Source of the DNA: Flavobacterium daemonense
Lineage (GTDB): Bacteria; Bacteroidota; Bacteroidia; Flavobacteriales; Flavobacteriaceae
DNA length: 64,000 nt
Assembly: GCF_007341385.1 (NCBI RefSeq)
Contig: NZ_VJYD01000005.1
Coordinates: 1 to 64,000 of the forward strand
Direction of reading: 5' to 3'
Shown: positions 46,827-55,880 of the stretch, piece by piece
Numbering within the stretch: the first letter of the stretch is position 1
Layout: each line of letters opens with the position of its first letter
Notes under the pieces: model-generated
The model's database searches: none
What the model was told of the DNA's origin: nothing
Seen by the model: only the letters and a program-made list of their open reading frames with translations
Made by a program: the position numbers and the translations under genes

Positions 46827-47555
46827 TTATTGTTCAAAAAAATGGCTGTCGTTTTCAAAAGCAGTTCCAATAACTACTAAATCAGCGCCAGCTTTATATG
46901 CATTTTGAATTCCGTGCAAATCTACAATTCCTCCTCCAACAATTATAGGAATTTCGATATTTTGCGCAATTAACTGTATCATTTTCAATGGAACGGCATT
47001 TTTAGCACCGCTGCCGGCTTCTAAATACATTAATTTATTCCCTAGCATTTCTCCCGCTTGTGCTGTAGCCAAAACCAAATCAAAATTTTCACGATTAAGC
47101 GGTTTGGTTTTACTTACACGTGCGACTGCAGTTTCATTACCACTTTCAATCAAAATATAACCAGTTGAAATAACTTCGAGATTTGTTTTTTTAAGAATTG
47201 GCGCCGCCTGAACCTGATATTCAATTAAATAATCTGGATTTCTTCCTGATAATAAAGACAAAAACAAAATCGCATCGGCTTGAGGTGAAATCTGTGACGG
47301 ATCACCTGGAAAAATAACGACTGGCAAATTTGTTTTTTCTTTTAACTGCGCAATTAATTCTTCTAAAATTGATGTTTCAACAATACTTCCGCCTACAAAA
47401 ATATGCGTTGCAGGAGATTGATTTATTTTGAGTACTAAATGATCTAGGTTTTCCAGTACAATTTTATCTGGATCTAATAAAATGGCCAGCAATTTTTGCC
47501 CATTTTTCTTAGCATCTAAAATCTGCTGGTGTATATTGAGTAATTTTTGCTCCAT
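46827..47555 (-). CDS. Geranylgeranylglyceryl phosphate synthase-like protein
   Basis: A 242-residue TIM barrel of the GGGPS/PcrB family: LLAILLDPDKI, HIFVGGSIVE, VVIFPGDPSQIS, YLEAGSGA, and VGGGIVDL with GTAFEND. Archaeal members make ether lipids; Bacteroidota members with confirmed polyprenylglyceryl phosphate synthase activity are known, but their physiological role is unclear. ATG 47555 is preferred over an upstream in-frame codon. Confidence 0.92.
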   Translation of the reverse strand: MEQKLLNIHQQILDAKKNGQKLLAILLDPDKIVLENLDHLVLKINQSPATHIFVGGSIVETSILEELIAQLKEKTNLPVVIFPGDPSQISPQADAILFLSLLSGRNPDYLIEYQVQAAPILKKTNLEVISTGYILIESGNETAVARVSKTKPLNRENFDLVLATAQAGEMLGNKLMYLEAGSGAKNAVPLKMIQLIAQNIEIPIIVGGGIVDLHGIQNAYKAGADLVVIGTAFENDSHFFEQ

Positions 47556-47608
47556 AATGGGCGTAAAAGTAAAAAGTTTTTGACGTAGAAGAACTATCTC
47601 GAATGAAT

Positions 47609-47616
47609 TATATTTG
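47609..47616 (+). promoter_or_regulatory. -7 element of the Crp/Fnr gene
   Basis: TATATTTG, 32 nt before the ATG. A TTTTTG lies about 27 nt upstream, longer than the standard spacing. Confidence 0.4.
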
Positions 47617-47648
47617 TACAACCGTCACTGCTAACTGATGAAAATAGT

Positions 47649-48245
47649 ATGATTGCAGCTTCATTATTAAAAAAATATGGTGCCTCGAAAAAATCCTTCG
47701 GAAAAAATGAAATTATTTTTGAAGAAGGAAATCTGCCAGCGCACTATTACCAAATTATTTCGGGCGAAATCAAAATGAGCAATTACAATGATGACGGACG
47801 TGAATTTATTCAAGGTATATTCTATAAAGAGCAGTCTTTTGGAGAACCACCATTATTTTTAAATCAAAAATATCCGGCCAATGCAATTGCTGTCGAAGAT
47901 TCTGAACTTTTTGTTCTGTCAAAATCTAACTTCATGAAATTGCTTGAAGAAAATCCGATTATAAGTATCAAAATAATAGAAAACCTTGCACAGCGATTGT
48001 ATTATAAATCGGTCATGGCTGCCGAAATTTCGACTCACGAACCAGAACATCGTGTTTTAAAATTAATCGATCACGGAATTGCTTATTTTAATTTTCAGAA
48101 AGATAAAAATGGTTATCTCATTAATTTCACCCGACAACAAATAGGCGATTTAACTGGTTTGCGCGTAGAAACCGTTATCAGAGCAATAAAAAACTTGGAA
48201 AAAAAAGGCGAATTGCAGATCATAAACCGAAAAGTATATCGATAA
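47649..48245 (+). CDS. Crp/Fnr-family transcriptional regulator
   Basis: A 198-residue regulator: cNMP-type sensor barrel (FEEGNLPAHYYQIISGEIKM, GEPPLFLNQKYPA), dimer helix and C-terminal winged HTH (TRQQIGDLTGLRVETVIRAI). It lacks the N-terminal cysteines of FNR, so it has no 4Fe-4S sensor; DNR/NnrR-like heme or NO sensing is possible. A perfect CRP-type palindrome lies 12 nt after its stop, in front of the globin pair, its probable target. Confidence 0.93.
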   Translation: MIAASLLKKYGASKKSFGKNEIIFEEGNLPAHYYQIISGEIKMSNYNDDGREFIQGIFYKEQSFGEPPLFLNQKYPANAIAVEDSELFVLSKSNFMKLLEENPIISIKIIENLAQRLYYKSVMAAEISTHEPEHRVLKLIDHGIAYFNFQKDKNGYLINFTRQQIGDLTGLRVETVIRAIKNLEKKGELQIINRKVYR

Positions 48246-48256
48246 AAAAGTTCTTA

Positions 48257-48278
48257 TTTTATGATTTTAGTCATAAAA
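48257..48278 (+). promoter_or_regulatory. CRP/FNR-type operator palindrome
   Basis: Perfect 8-bp arms TTTTATGA and TCATAAAA with a 6-nt spacer (TTTTAG). The core TGA-N6-TCA has the spacing of CRP-family sites. Its centre is 31 nt before the -7 element TACCTTTG, putting it near -43 from the expected start, a class II activator position. Confidence 0.7.
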
Positions 48279-48297
48279 CCGAGCAGTATTGTGCTTG

Positions 48298-48305
48298 TAC
48301 CTTTG
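48298..48305 (+). promoter_or_regulatory. -7 element of the globin operon
   Basis: TACCTTTG, 21 nt before the start codon; no TTTG -33 element, consistent with activator dependence. Confidence 0.55.
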
Positions 48306-48326
48306 TATTTATAAAAACACAATATC

Positions 48327-48614
48327 ATGACACTATATCAATCAACATTCGACATTTTCAATAGAAATTATATGGGTTCTGCTGCGATGGCAGTAATTGG
48401 ACAAAGCTGTTTAGGAGGCGCTGCGGCAATGTATGTTTTATCTAACGGAACTTCGATTCCTCAAATGATTCAACTTGCAATTATTGTTCTGGCTTGTGTC
48501 TTTGCAAACACTTCTATTTTAGCACAAATGAAACATAAAGTGATTTTTAATTTTATTATTCTGAGTGCTCTCTTAAGTATATTTTTTATCGTTTTAAATA
48601 GTTTTATTCTGTGA
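48327..48614 (+). CDS. Small membrane protein of the globin operon
   Basis: A 95-residue protein with three hydrophobic segments (about 17-38, 46-64, 72-93) and little polar sequence between. I do not recognise the family. Its TGA stop overlaps the GTG start of the globin gene, so it is translationally coupled to it; a role in the same redox/NO response is inference. Confidence 0.78.
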   Translation: MTLYQSTFDIFNRNYMGSAAMAVIGQSCLGGAAAMYVLSNGTSIPQMIQLAIIVLACVFANTSILAQMKHKVIFNFIILSALLSIFFIVLNSFIL

Positions 48615-49009
48615 AAAAGCAAATAGAAAACAGAGATGACATCTCATTTTTAGTACATCAGTTCTATGCTAAAATAAGAGCCGATAAAGAAATCGGCTTT
48701 TATTTTAACGAAATGATTCAGGATTGGAATGCGCATCTCGAAAAACTCACTGATTTTTGGGAAATGAATTTATTTGGTGTAAAAAAATATAACGGAAATC
48801 CAATTGCGGTTCACAATAAAGTTGATGAACATTTTGGAGATAAAATCACAGCAAATGAATTCGGAATTTGGCTGAATTATTGGGCGCAGACTTTAGACGA
48901 ACATTTTGAAGGCGAGAATGTTGAAACACTAAAAAGACGTGCTAGAAAGATGAGTACGTTTTTGTATATGAGCATGTTTGAACATCGAAAAAAAGAAAAC
49001 GAGATTTAA
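48611..49009 (+). CDS. Group III truncated hemoglobin
   Basis: A 132-residue globin with TrHb3 features: LVHQFYAKIRADKEIGFYF, WNAHLEKLTDFWEMNLFG and NPIAVHNKV (proximal His near 78). Starts with GTG overlapping the preceding TGA. Such globins bind O2 or NO; the setting behind a Crp/Fnr-type operator suggests low-oxygen or NO defence. Confidence 0.93.
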   Translation: MKKQIENRDDISFLVHQFYAKIRADKEIGFYFNEMIQDWNAHLEKLTDFWEMNLFGVKKYNGNPIAVHNKVDEHFGDKITANEFGIWLNYWAQTLDEHFEGENVETLKRRARKMSTFLYMSMFEHRKKENEI

Positions 49010-49010
49010 T

Positions 49011-49083
49011 GTCATTGCGAGGAACAAAGCAACCTCGCTATGATTGATCTAGCAAATGAGATTGCTTCGTTCCTCGCAATGAC
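49011..49083. repeat. REP-like inverted repeat (GCGAGGAACGAAGCAATC type)
   Basis: Arms 49011-49036 and 49058-49083 are inverted, built on GTCATTGCGAGGAAC and TTCGTTCCTCGCAATGAC. It starts one base after the globin stop and may double as a 3' structure for both convergent genes. Confidence 0.78.
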
Positions 49084-49108
49084 TTATTGCTACGGTTATC
49101 TAATAAAT

Positions 49109-49759
49109 TCACTTTTCAAAAGCATAAACCAAAGTAAACTTACCTTCAAAATTATCTGATTTAACTTCTTGGTAATGCACATCAAAATCTTTCACCAAAG
49201 CATCAAAATGAAGACTTGCCTGTGTTTGAGATTTATCTAAAGAAAAATCTTCAACTTGAATATGATCTTTAAAACTGATTCCTTTTTCATTTCTGATTTT
49301 AAAGATGGCTTCTTTCGCTCCCCAGATTACGGTAAGTTTTTTTATGTATTCTTCTGTAAATTCTGGTTTTAAATAATTGCATTCGTAGTCGGTAAATTTA
49401 TCGGCAATTCTCTGAATTTTTTCGCGCTGTAACTCCATGTCAATTCCAATCTTTTCATGGCTGATAATAATAGCCGCAAAATGATAGGAATGTGTAATCG
49501 ATATATGATGATGGCAATCAAAATAAGGTTTACCGAATTCGTCGTAATGCAAATCTTTATCTGTAAAACCCATTTCCTGAATCAGCATTCGAACACTTAA
49601 AAAAGCACGCTGATGCATTTGCGATTTCATTCCGTCCAGCCTTTTTTGTGTTTTTTCTTTTAAAGTTACACGGCTATACAATTCCTCAAAAGATTCGGTT
49701 ATTTCCCAAATTAAAATTTTAGTAGTTTCATTGAATTGTATGGTCTGAAATAAAGGCAT
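49109..49759 (-). CDS. 4'-phosphopantetheinyl transferase
   Basis: A 216-residue Sfp-type enzyme: ISITHSYHFAAIII, KIGIDME (metal Asp and Glu) and WGAKEAIFK. Loads phosphopantetheine on acyl or peptidyl carrier proteins. Stands alone; the carrier it serves is not in the window. Confidence 0.93.
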   Translation of the reverse strand: MPLFQTIQFNETTKILIWEITESFEELYSRVTLKEKTQKRLDGMKSQMHQRAFLSVRMLIQEMGFTDKDLHYDEFGKPYFDCHHHISITHSYHFAAIIISHEKIGIDMELQREKIQRIADKFTDYECNYLKPEFTEEYIKKLTVIWGAKEAIFKIRNEKGISFKDHIQVEDFSLDKSQTQASLHFDALVKDFDVHYQEVKSDNFEGKFTLVYAFEK

Positions 49760-49815
49760 TTTTAAAATTGTGAATGGTGAATGGTTAATTATAAATTATT
49801 AGGGTGGCATATTTA

Positions 49816-49944
49816 AACCATATAAGTTATTTAAGGAAATATAACTTTGGGGCAAAAAAAATGTACTAGTAAATATAAGCAATTCGCAACAAAGGTAATA
49901 GTTTCAGAATCTTTTTTAAATGAACTTATATCACTTATAAGGTT
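49816..49944. repeat. Diverged copy of the ACCATATAAG inverted-repeat element
   Basis: Left arm 49816-49836 (AACCATATAAGTTATTTAAG) and right arm 49922-49944 (GAACTTATATCACTTATAAG) match the arms at 9407-9522 with several changes. It occupies most of the 314-nt gap before ahcY; the rest of the gap is AT-rich with one -7 element (50036-50043). Confidence 0.65.
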
Positions 49945-50035
49945 AAAATCATTTCACAAACTAATGTTCTAAAGATTAAGAAATTAAAGATTTCACAAAT
50001 CTGAGAGAAATTAGTAAAATTCAAAAGCTATTCCT

Positions 50036-50043
50036 TAAATTTG
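50036..50043 (+). promoter_or_regulatory. -7 element of ahcY
   Basis: TAAATTTG, 30 nt before the ATG. TTAG, a weak -33 match, is 21 nt upstream. Confidence 0.45.
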
Positions 50044-50073
50044 CAAAAATTTTACAATACAAATATACTATAA

Positions 50074-51390
50074 ATGAGTACAACGACTACGCCATATGTG
50101 GCTTTCAAAGTAAAAGACATTTCTCTAGCGGCTTGGGGAAGAAAAGAAATTGAACTAGCTGAAGCTGAAATGCCAGGTTTAATGGCGCTTCGTGCTGAAT
50201 ATAAAGACGAACAACCTCTTAAAGGTGCTCGTATCGCTGGATGTTTACACATGACTATTCAAACTGCAGTTTTAATCGAGACTTTAATTGCTCTTGGTGC
50301 TGAAGTTACTTGGTCTTCTTGCAATATTTTCTCTACTCAAGATCAGGCTGCTGCTGCTATTGCTGCTGCTGGAATTCAGGTTTATGCTTGGAAAGGTCTT
50401 GACGAACAATCATTTGACTGGTGTATTGAGCAAACTTTATTCTTTGGTGAAGACAGAAAACCATTGAACATGATTCTTGATGATGGTGGAGATTTAACTA
50501 ACATGGTTATTGATCGTTACCCAGAATTAGTTCCTGGAATTAAAGGTCTTTCTGAAGAGACTACAACTGGTGTTCACAGACTTTACGAAAGAGTAAAAGC
50601 TGGAACTTTGCCAATGCCTGCAATCAATATTAATGACTCTGTTACTAAATCTAAATTTGATAACAAATACGGATGTAAAGAATCTGCTGTAGATGCTGTA
50701 CGTCGTGCAACTGACTTAATGTTGGCTGGAAAAAGAGTTGTAGTTTGTGGATACGGTGACGTTGGAAAAGGAACTGCTGCTTCTTTCAGAGGTGCTGGTT
50801 CTATTGTAACTGTTACTGAAATCGATCCAATTTGTGCTTTACAAGCTGCAATGGACGGTTATGAAGTTAAAAAATTAAACACTGTAATTGCTAATGCTGA
50901 TATCATCATTACAACTACAGGAAACAAAGATATCGTTCTTGGAGAGCACTTCGAGCAAATGAAAGATAAAACTGTTGTTTGTAACATTGGTCACTTCGAT
51001 AACGAAATTGATATGGCTTGGTTAAACAAAAACCACGGTGCTTCTAAAATCGAAATCAAACCTCAGGTTGACAAATACAACATCAACGGTAAAGATATCA
51101 TTATCTTGGCTGAAGGTCGTTTAGTAAACCTTGGTTGTGCTACAGGTCACCCAAGTTTTGTAATGAGTAACTCATTTACAAACCAAACTTTGGCACAAAT
51201 TGAATTATGGAACAACAGTGCAGCTTACAAAAATGAAGTTTATATGTTGCCAAAACATTTAGATGAAAAAGTTGCTGCTTTGCACTTAGCTAAATTAGGA
51301 GTTGAATTGGAAACTTTACGTGACGATCAGGCTGCTTATATTGGTGTTCCAGTTGAAGGTCCATTCAAACCAGAGTACTACAGATACTAA
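50074..51390 (+). CDS. ahcY: Adenosylhomocysteinase
   Basis: A 438-residue enzyme: [39 protein letters not shown], the NAD loop [11 protein letters not shown] and the C-terminal PFKPEYYRY with the NAD-contacting Lys and Tyr. Converts S-adenosylhomocysteine to homocysteine and adenosine. Single gene with terminator. Confidence 0.98.
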   Translation: MSTTTTPYVAFKVKDISLAAWGRKEIELAEAEMPGLMALRAEYKDEQPLKGARIAGCLHMTIQTAVLIETLIALGAEVTWSSCNIFSTQDQAAAAIAAAGIQVYAWKGLDEQSFDWCIEQTLFFGEDRKPLNMILDDGGDLTNMVIDRYPELVPGIKGLSEETTTGVHRLYERVKAGTLPMPAININDSVTKSKFDNKYGCKESAVDAVRRATDLMLAGKRVVVCGYGDVGKGTAASFRGAGSIVTVTEIDPICALQAAMDGYEVKKLNTVIANADIIITTTGNKDIVLGEHFEQMKDKTVVCNIGHFDNEIDMAWLNKNHGASKIEIKPQVDKYNINGKDIIILAEGRLVNLGCATGHPSFVMSNSFTNQTLAQIELWNNSAAYKNEVYMLPKHLDEKVAALHLAKLGVELETLRDDQAAYIGVPVEGPFKPEYYRY

Positions 51391-51430
51391 TTATTTAAGA
51401 TTGTAGATCTTAGATTTAATTACATATTCA

Positions 51431-51462
51431 AACCCGACAGGTTTTAAAAACCTGTCGGGTTT
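51431..51462 (+). terminator. Terminator/palindrome after ahcY
   Basis: AACCCGACAGGTTTT / AAAACCTGTCGGGTT with a T run. The same palindrome recurs at 53931-53962, so it may be a repeat recruited as a terminator. Confidence 0.75.
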
Positions 51463-51580
51463 TCTGTTTTTATGCTTTGGACAAAACATTTTTAGCAAAA
51501 AATTGCAGGTTTATAAATATCTGCTTACTTTTAATAACCAGAATAAGAATCTATTTCTCAAATACTTAAACAGTACACAC

Positions 51581-53899
51581 TTGAAAAAAACATCTTATTT
51601 ACTCGTCTTCCTATTTTTATTAAGTCTTCCGCACCTTATTTTTTCTCAGGAAAAAAAACCTAAAGTCGTTTTGGTACTAAGTGGAGGTGGCGCAAAAGGA
51701 ATTGCACATATTCCGCTTTTACAGAAACTTGATTCCCTGCATATTGTTCCAGATCTTATTGTTGGAAACAGTATGGGAAGCATCATTGGCGGTTTATACG
51801 CCATGGGATATTCTGGCGACAGTATCGAAAAAATTACTAAAAATATTTATTGGGACAAACTCCTCGGCGGAGGCCAATCATTGCGATCGGTAAGTGCTGA
51901 GGAAAAACGAGAATTTCAAAGATATTTGGTCGGAATTGGTGTCAAAGACGGAAAACTCAACAGCATCGGTTCTCTTTTAAATGATCAAAATTTAAGAGAA
52001 TACCTTTCAGAATTAACTTATCCTGTTTATAATGTCAGAGATTTTGACAGTCTTCCCATTCCTTTTAGAGCTATGGCTACCGACTTGGTCGAAGGAAGAG
52101 AAGTTATTTTAAGCAAAGGAAGCTTAGCTTATGCCATGCGGGCCAGTATGTCATTGCCTGCTATTTTCAAGCCAATGCCTTACGAAAAATCAGTATTAGT
52201 AGATGGCGGAGTATTAAACAATTTCCCTACTGATGTTGCCCAACAAATGGGAGCTGACATTATTATTGGAAGTGACGTTGGTGGCGGATTGGAACCAATA
52301 GACAAACTGAACAATGTTATGACAATATTGATGCAGACCAGTATGTTTCCGAGCAACATTAAGAATCCTGCCAATCGTGATCGTTGTACAATATTAGTTG
52401 ACCACTTGCCCAACCTGCGTTTCTCAACCGCCGATTTTGCAGATAGCGACGAAATCTACAAAGACGGTAAAATAGCAACCAATCAAAATCTTCCGGCTTT
52501 GATTGCATTAGCTGAAAAACTAAAAGGTTTTCCACAACGAACGCATGCATTGCCCGATATGCCTAAAGAATTTGTGCTCGATACTATCGTTTATAAAAAA
52601 ATAAGCCCTGAAAATATGCCTTTGGTAGTTGGAAGAGCAAACCTAAAAACGCACGTAAAATACACGACCAAAGACTTAATTGCCGGAATCAACAGAGCAA
52701 TGGGAACCAATCTTTTTGATGAGATTACCTACAGTTATTTTACCAATAGCGAAGGTAAACTCGGAATCACTTTATTCGGATTTGAGCGTGCCAAAAATCA
52801 GCTCAACACATCTGTACATTATGACACTTATAGAGGTGTTGGAATTATTTTTAATTATACCGGCCGAAATGTTCTCGCAGATGCCTCTCGTCTTCTTTTA
52901 ACGGTAGATATTGCCGAACAGCCAAAAGCAAGAATCAATTATCAGAAAAATTTTGGACAGCACAGAGAATGGTGGTGGGGATCTGAGGCATATGGCGCCT
53001 TGCTTCGCCAAGAAATTTATATCGATGGAAAAGCATCAGACAATATACTTTATAATGCATTTGAATTGAACAATGAAGTAAATAGAAATATAAATTCGCT
53101 GAAAAGTTATGTAGGTTTTGGCTTAAACTATGCATACACTAACCTAAAACCCAAATATGATCGTGAATATAATCCAAACTCTGTCAGTATAAACAACTAT
53201 AGTTTTAACAATATCGAATTCAACATGCATTATTCGTTTAATGACATGGATAGAGTTTTTTTTGCTACAAACGGAACTATTATGAAAGCAAGCATCGCGC
53301 GGTCGTTTCTGACAGATGTTGACGCTTCTTTTACTGACCCTGATTTAACACGTATTTCAGGCTCAACAAACGGTTATACGAAATTTGGTTTTGGTTATGA
53401 AAGGAGAGCACTCTTAAAAAAGAAAATCACCGGAATTGTAGGTTTTGATTCGTATTTTATATTTCAGGATAAACTGAAAGGAGATCAAATTGATTTTTCA
53501 GGATTTGGTTATGCCTCAAAATATTTTCTTGGGGGAATTATTCCGAGTTCTGGCAGTAATCGCTTCTCATTTGCTGGCCTGCATGAAGACGAACTCAATG
53601 TAACGCAATATATGGGTCTCCGACTCGGTTCTCAAATAAATATAACCGGAAAAATTTACCTTACTCCTCATTTTAATATTGCAACTGTAGGATTTGATAC
53701 TTTTGACGATTATATCAAACATGCTTTTAACCCAAAAGGAAATTGGGACGAAAATATTGACCCAAGCCTCGTAATATCTGGAGGAGCCGCGATTTCTTAT
53801 CAATCCATTCTTGGACCAATCCATTTTGACACTTCATGGATAAATAATATCGACAAAGTGAGGTTGTTTTTTAGCGTAGGTTTGTCGCTCAATCCTTAG
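51581..53899 (+). CDS. Patatin-like phospholipase with outer-membrane barrel
   Basis: A 772-residue protein: signal peptide from TTG 51581 (MKKTSYLLVFLFLLSLPHL), patatin domain with oxyanion loop SGGGAKGIAH (34-43), nucleophile Ser64 in GNSMGS and Asp near 208 in VDGGVLNN, a POTRA-like stretch (about 345-410), and a C-terminal 16-strand barrel ending SVGLSLNP. This is the type Vd (PlpD-like) architecture, but the barrel ends without an aromatic residue. The 26 ORF residues upstream are excluded because they precede the signal peptide. Confidence 0.9.
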   Translation: MKKTSYLLVFLFLLSLPHLIFSQEKKPKVVLVLSGGGAKGIAHIPLLQKLDSLHIVPDLIVGNSMGSIIGGLYAMGYSGDSIEKITKNIYWDKLLGGGQSLRSVSAEEKREFQRYLVGIGVKDGKLNSIGSLLNDQNLREYLSELTYPVYNVRDFDSLPIPFRAMATDLVEGREVILSKGSLAYAMRASMSLPAIFKPMPYEKSVLVDGGVLNNFPTDVAQQMGADIIIGSDVGGGLEPIDKLNNVMTILMQTSMFPSNIKNPANRDRCTILVDHLPNLRFSTADFADSDEIYKDGKIATNQNLPALIALAEKLKGFPQRTHALPDMPKEFVLDTIVYKKISPENMPLVVGRANLKTHVKYTTKDLIAGINRAMGTNLFDEITYSYFTNSEGKLGITLFGFERAKNQLNTSVHYDTYRGVGIIFNYTGRNVLADASRLLLTVDIAEQPKARINYQKNFGQHREWWWGSEAYGALLRQEIYIDGKASDNILYNAFELNNEVNRNINSLKSYVGFGLNYAYTNLKPKYDREYNPNSVSINNYSFNNIEFNMHYSFNDMDRVFFATNGTIMKASIARSFLTDVDASFTDPDLTRISGSTNGYTKFGFGYERRALLKKKITGIVGFDSYFIFQDKLKGDQIDFSGFGYASKYFLGGIIPSSGSNRFSFAGLHEDELNVTQYMGLRLGSQINITGKIYLTPHFNIATVGFDTFDDYIKHAFNPKGNWDENIDPSLVISGGAAISYQSILGPIHFDTSWINNIDKVRLFFSVGLSLNP

Positions 53900-53930
53900 A
53901 AGATTTTAAAATCTATGATCTAACATAAGA

Positions 53931-53962
53931 AACCCGACAGGTTTTTAAAACCTGTCGGGTTT
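53931..53962 (+). terminator. Terminator/palindrome after the patatin gene
   Basis: AACCCGACAGGTTTTT / AAAACCTGTCGGGTT stem, second copy of the palindrome at 51431-51462. Confidence 0.7.
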
Positions 53963-54024
53963 GTCATGCTAAATCGACTATCAACTTACTTCTAGCTTTT
54001 CACATCTTGCTTCAAAACATTGGC

Positions 54025-54032
54025 TAACTTTG
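54025..54032 (+). promoter_or_regulatory. -7 element of the SMR transporter gene
   Basis: TAACTTTG, 15 nt before the ATG; TTG 15 nt further upstream is a weak -33. Confidence 0.4.
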
Positions 54033-54047
54033 TAAAAAACACAAACT

Positions 54048-54380
54048 ATGAAGAATTTTATATTTTTATTCGTTGCAATAATTTTCGAAATCATAGCAAC
54101 TTCGGCATTAAAAAAATCTTCAGAATTCACCAAGCTAATTCCGAGTATCATTACCATTATTGGCTATTGTGGTGCATTTTATTGTTTGAGTTTTGCTATT
54201 CGAACAATTCCTGTTGGATTTGCTTATGCCATTTGGTCTGGCGTCGGCATTGTTTTAATTACTGCAATTGGCGCCATATTCTTCAAAGAAATACCAGATT
54301 TACCTGCAATAATTGGACTAAGTTTAATTGTAATAGGTGTTATTATAATTAATGTTTTTTCTAAAACTGTGGCACATTAA
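54048..54380 (+). CDS. SMR-family small multidrug efflux protein
   Basis: A 110-residue protein with four membrane helices. The essential proton/substrate-coupling Glu is present in IIFEIIATSALKKS (Glu14), with YCGAFYCLSFAI and VGFAYAIWSGVG. Works as an antiparallel dimer exporting cationic compounds or guanidinium. 41 nt before the Fic gene on the same strand. Confidence 0.94.
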   Translation: MKNFIFLFVAIIFEIIATSALKKSSEFTKLIPSIITIIGYCGAFYCLSFAIRTIPVGFAYAIWSGVGIVLITAIGAIFFKEIPDLPAIIGLSLIVIGVIIINVFSKTVAH

Positions 54381-54392
54381 ATCAAAAAGAAT

Positions 54393-54400
54393 TATTTTTG
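54393..54400 (+). promoter_or_regulatory. -7 element of the fic gene
   Basis: TATTTTTG directly abuts the palindrome at 54400-54421; transcription would start inside the palindrome. Confidence 0.45.
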
Positions 54401-54421
54401 ATAGTATCAAATGATACTATC
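54400..54421 (+). promoter_or_regulatory. Palindromic operator at the fic start codon
   Basis: Perfect 10-bp arms GATAGTATCA and TGATACTATC around two A bases, ending one base before the ATG at 54422. A protein bound here would block both transcription start and translation start. The Fic protein's own C-terminal winged helix is the prime candidate (inference). Confidence 0.6.
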
Positions 54422-55381
54422 ATGAAGCCTCCTTACGATATTACTCCTGTCACATTAAAACTTATAAGTTCCATCTCTGAAAAAATTGGAGCTTTGAATG
54501 CTGCATATCTTGACAAGCATTCTCCAAAACTAAGAAAGCAGAACAGAATCAAAACAATACATTCTTCATTACAAATTGAAGGAAACACTTTAACAGAAGA
54601 ACAAATAACTGCCTTAATTGAGAACAAGAGAGTAATTGGTCCTCAAAAAGATGTATTAGAAGTTTTAAATGCAATAAAGGTTTACGAAGATTTAGAAAAA
54701 TACAAATCAACTTCCTCTGAAAGCTTTTTAAATGCGCATAAACTATTAATGAAGGATTTAATTCTTGATGCTGGAAAATACAGGAAACAAGGGGTTGGAA
54801 TCGTAAAAGGAACAAAAGTTGCGCATATAGCTCCACCATATGAGAACGTCCCTTTTTTAATGAATGATTTATTCGAATATTTAAAAAACAAAGACGAACT
54901 AACCCTAATAAAAAGCTGCGTCTTTCACTATGAAATGGAATTTATTCATCCTTTTTTGGATGGAAACGGTAGGATGGGAAGATTTTGGCAGACTGTTATT
55001 TTAATGGAAGAATATCCTGTTTTTGAATTTTTACCTTTTGAAACACTAATAAGCAAAACTCAAGACAGTTATTACAAATCCCTCGCAATAAGTGATAGCA
55101 CAGGTAAATCAACTCACTTTATTGAGTATATGTTAGATGTCATAAATAAATCATTAGAAAACTTGCTTAATTATAATAACAGAACAATAAAAGACATTGA
55201 CAGGTTAGAGTATTTTTATTCTCTTGGAATTAAGGAATTTACAAGAAAGGATTATATGCATGTTTTTAAGGATATTTCAGCGCCTACTGCTAGTCGAGAT
55301 TTGAAAAAAGGAGTTGTACTGAAGCTTTTTGAAATTACTGGAAATCAGAGCACTGCCAAATATACCTTAATTAAATCTTAG
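54422..55381 (+). CDS. Fic-family AMP transferase with winged-helix tail
   Basis: A 319-residue Fic protein. N-terminal inhibitory helix motif S-x-x-x-E-G (SSLQIEG, about 48-54), active-site HPFLDGNGRMGR near 176-187, and a C-terminal winged helix (RKDYMHVFKDISAPTASRDL). Transfers AMP or another moiety to target proteins, restrained by its own helix (class II). ATG 54422 is preferred; an upstream TTG would place the palindrome within the coding region. Confidence 0.92.
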   Translation: MKPPYDITPVTLKLISSISEKIGALNAAYLDKHSPKLRKQNRIKTIHSSLQIEGNTLTEEQITALIENKRVIGPQKDVLEVLNAIKVYEDLEKYKSTSSESFLNAHKLLMKDLILDAGKYRKQGVGIVKGTKVAHIAPPYENVPFLMNDLFEYLKNKDELTLIKSCVFHYEMEFIHPFLDGNGRMGRFWQTVILMEEYPVFEFLPFETLISKTQDSYYKSLAISDSTGKSTHFIEYMLDVINKSLENLLNYNNRTIKDIDRLEYFYSLGIKEFTRKDYMHVFKDISAPTASRDLKKGVVLKLFEITGNQSTAKYTLIKS

Positions 55382-55408
55382 TTTTGTTTTAGTTAAAAAA
55401 CATAAAGC

Positions 55409-55870
55409 ATGAATTTCAAAAAAGCCACAATCTCCGATCTTCCAGAAATGAAAGAATTGTTCATACAAACTATTCAATCAGTTTGTAAAAACGATTACAA
55501 TCCTGAACAAATCAATGTATGGGTTTCTGGTGCAAAAATTACACAGCGATGGATTGATGTTGTTGAAAAACAGTTTGTTTTACTCGCCATAATTGAAAAC
55601 AAAATCGCTGGATTCGGGACATTAAAAGATGGAAATTATATTGATTTCTTTTTCATTCACAAAGATTTTCAAAGACAAGGAATTGCGAATAAAATCTTCG
55701 CCGAATTAGAACTTGAAGCTAAAAAACATCATTCAAAAATTATTACTTCTGACGTAAGCATAACCGCAAAACCCTTTTTTGAAAAGAAAGGATTTGTTGT
55801 AAAAGCAGAACAAAAAAATATAGTACAAGACGTTGAAATTATTAATTATAAAATGGAAAAAGAATTATAA
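55409..55870 (+). CDS. GNAT-family N-acetyltransferase
   Basis: A 153-residue GNAT protein: FIHKDFQRQGIANKIFAELE is the acetyl-CoA loop, and KPFFEKKGFVV the C-terminal motif. Substrate unknown. 27 nt after the Fic gene, same strand, possibly co-transcribed. Confidence 0.88.
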   Translation: MNFKKATISDLPEMKELFIQTIQSVCKNDYNPEQINVWVSGAKITQRWIDVVEKQFVLLAIIENKIAGFGTLKDGNYIDFFFIHKDFQRQGIANKIFAELELEAKKHHSKIITSDVSITAKPFFEKKGFVVKAEQKNIVQDVEIINYKMEKEL

Positions 55871-55880
55871 CGAATAATAT

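Noticed and set aside
54020..54352. 110-residue ORF overlapping the SMR gene in another frame
   Set aside because: Cys/His/Asn-rich translation without any family feature; the SMR protein in the overlapping frame is clearly real.
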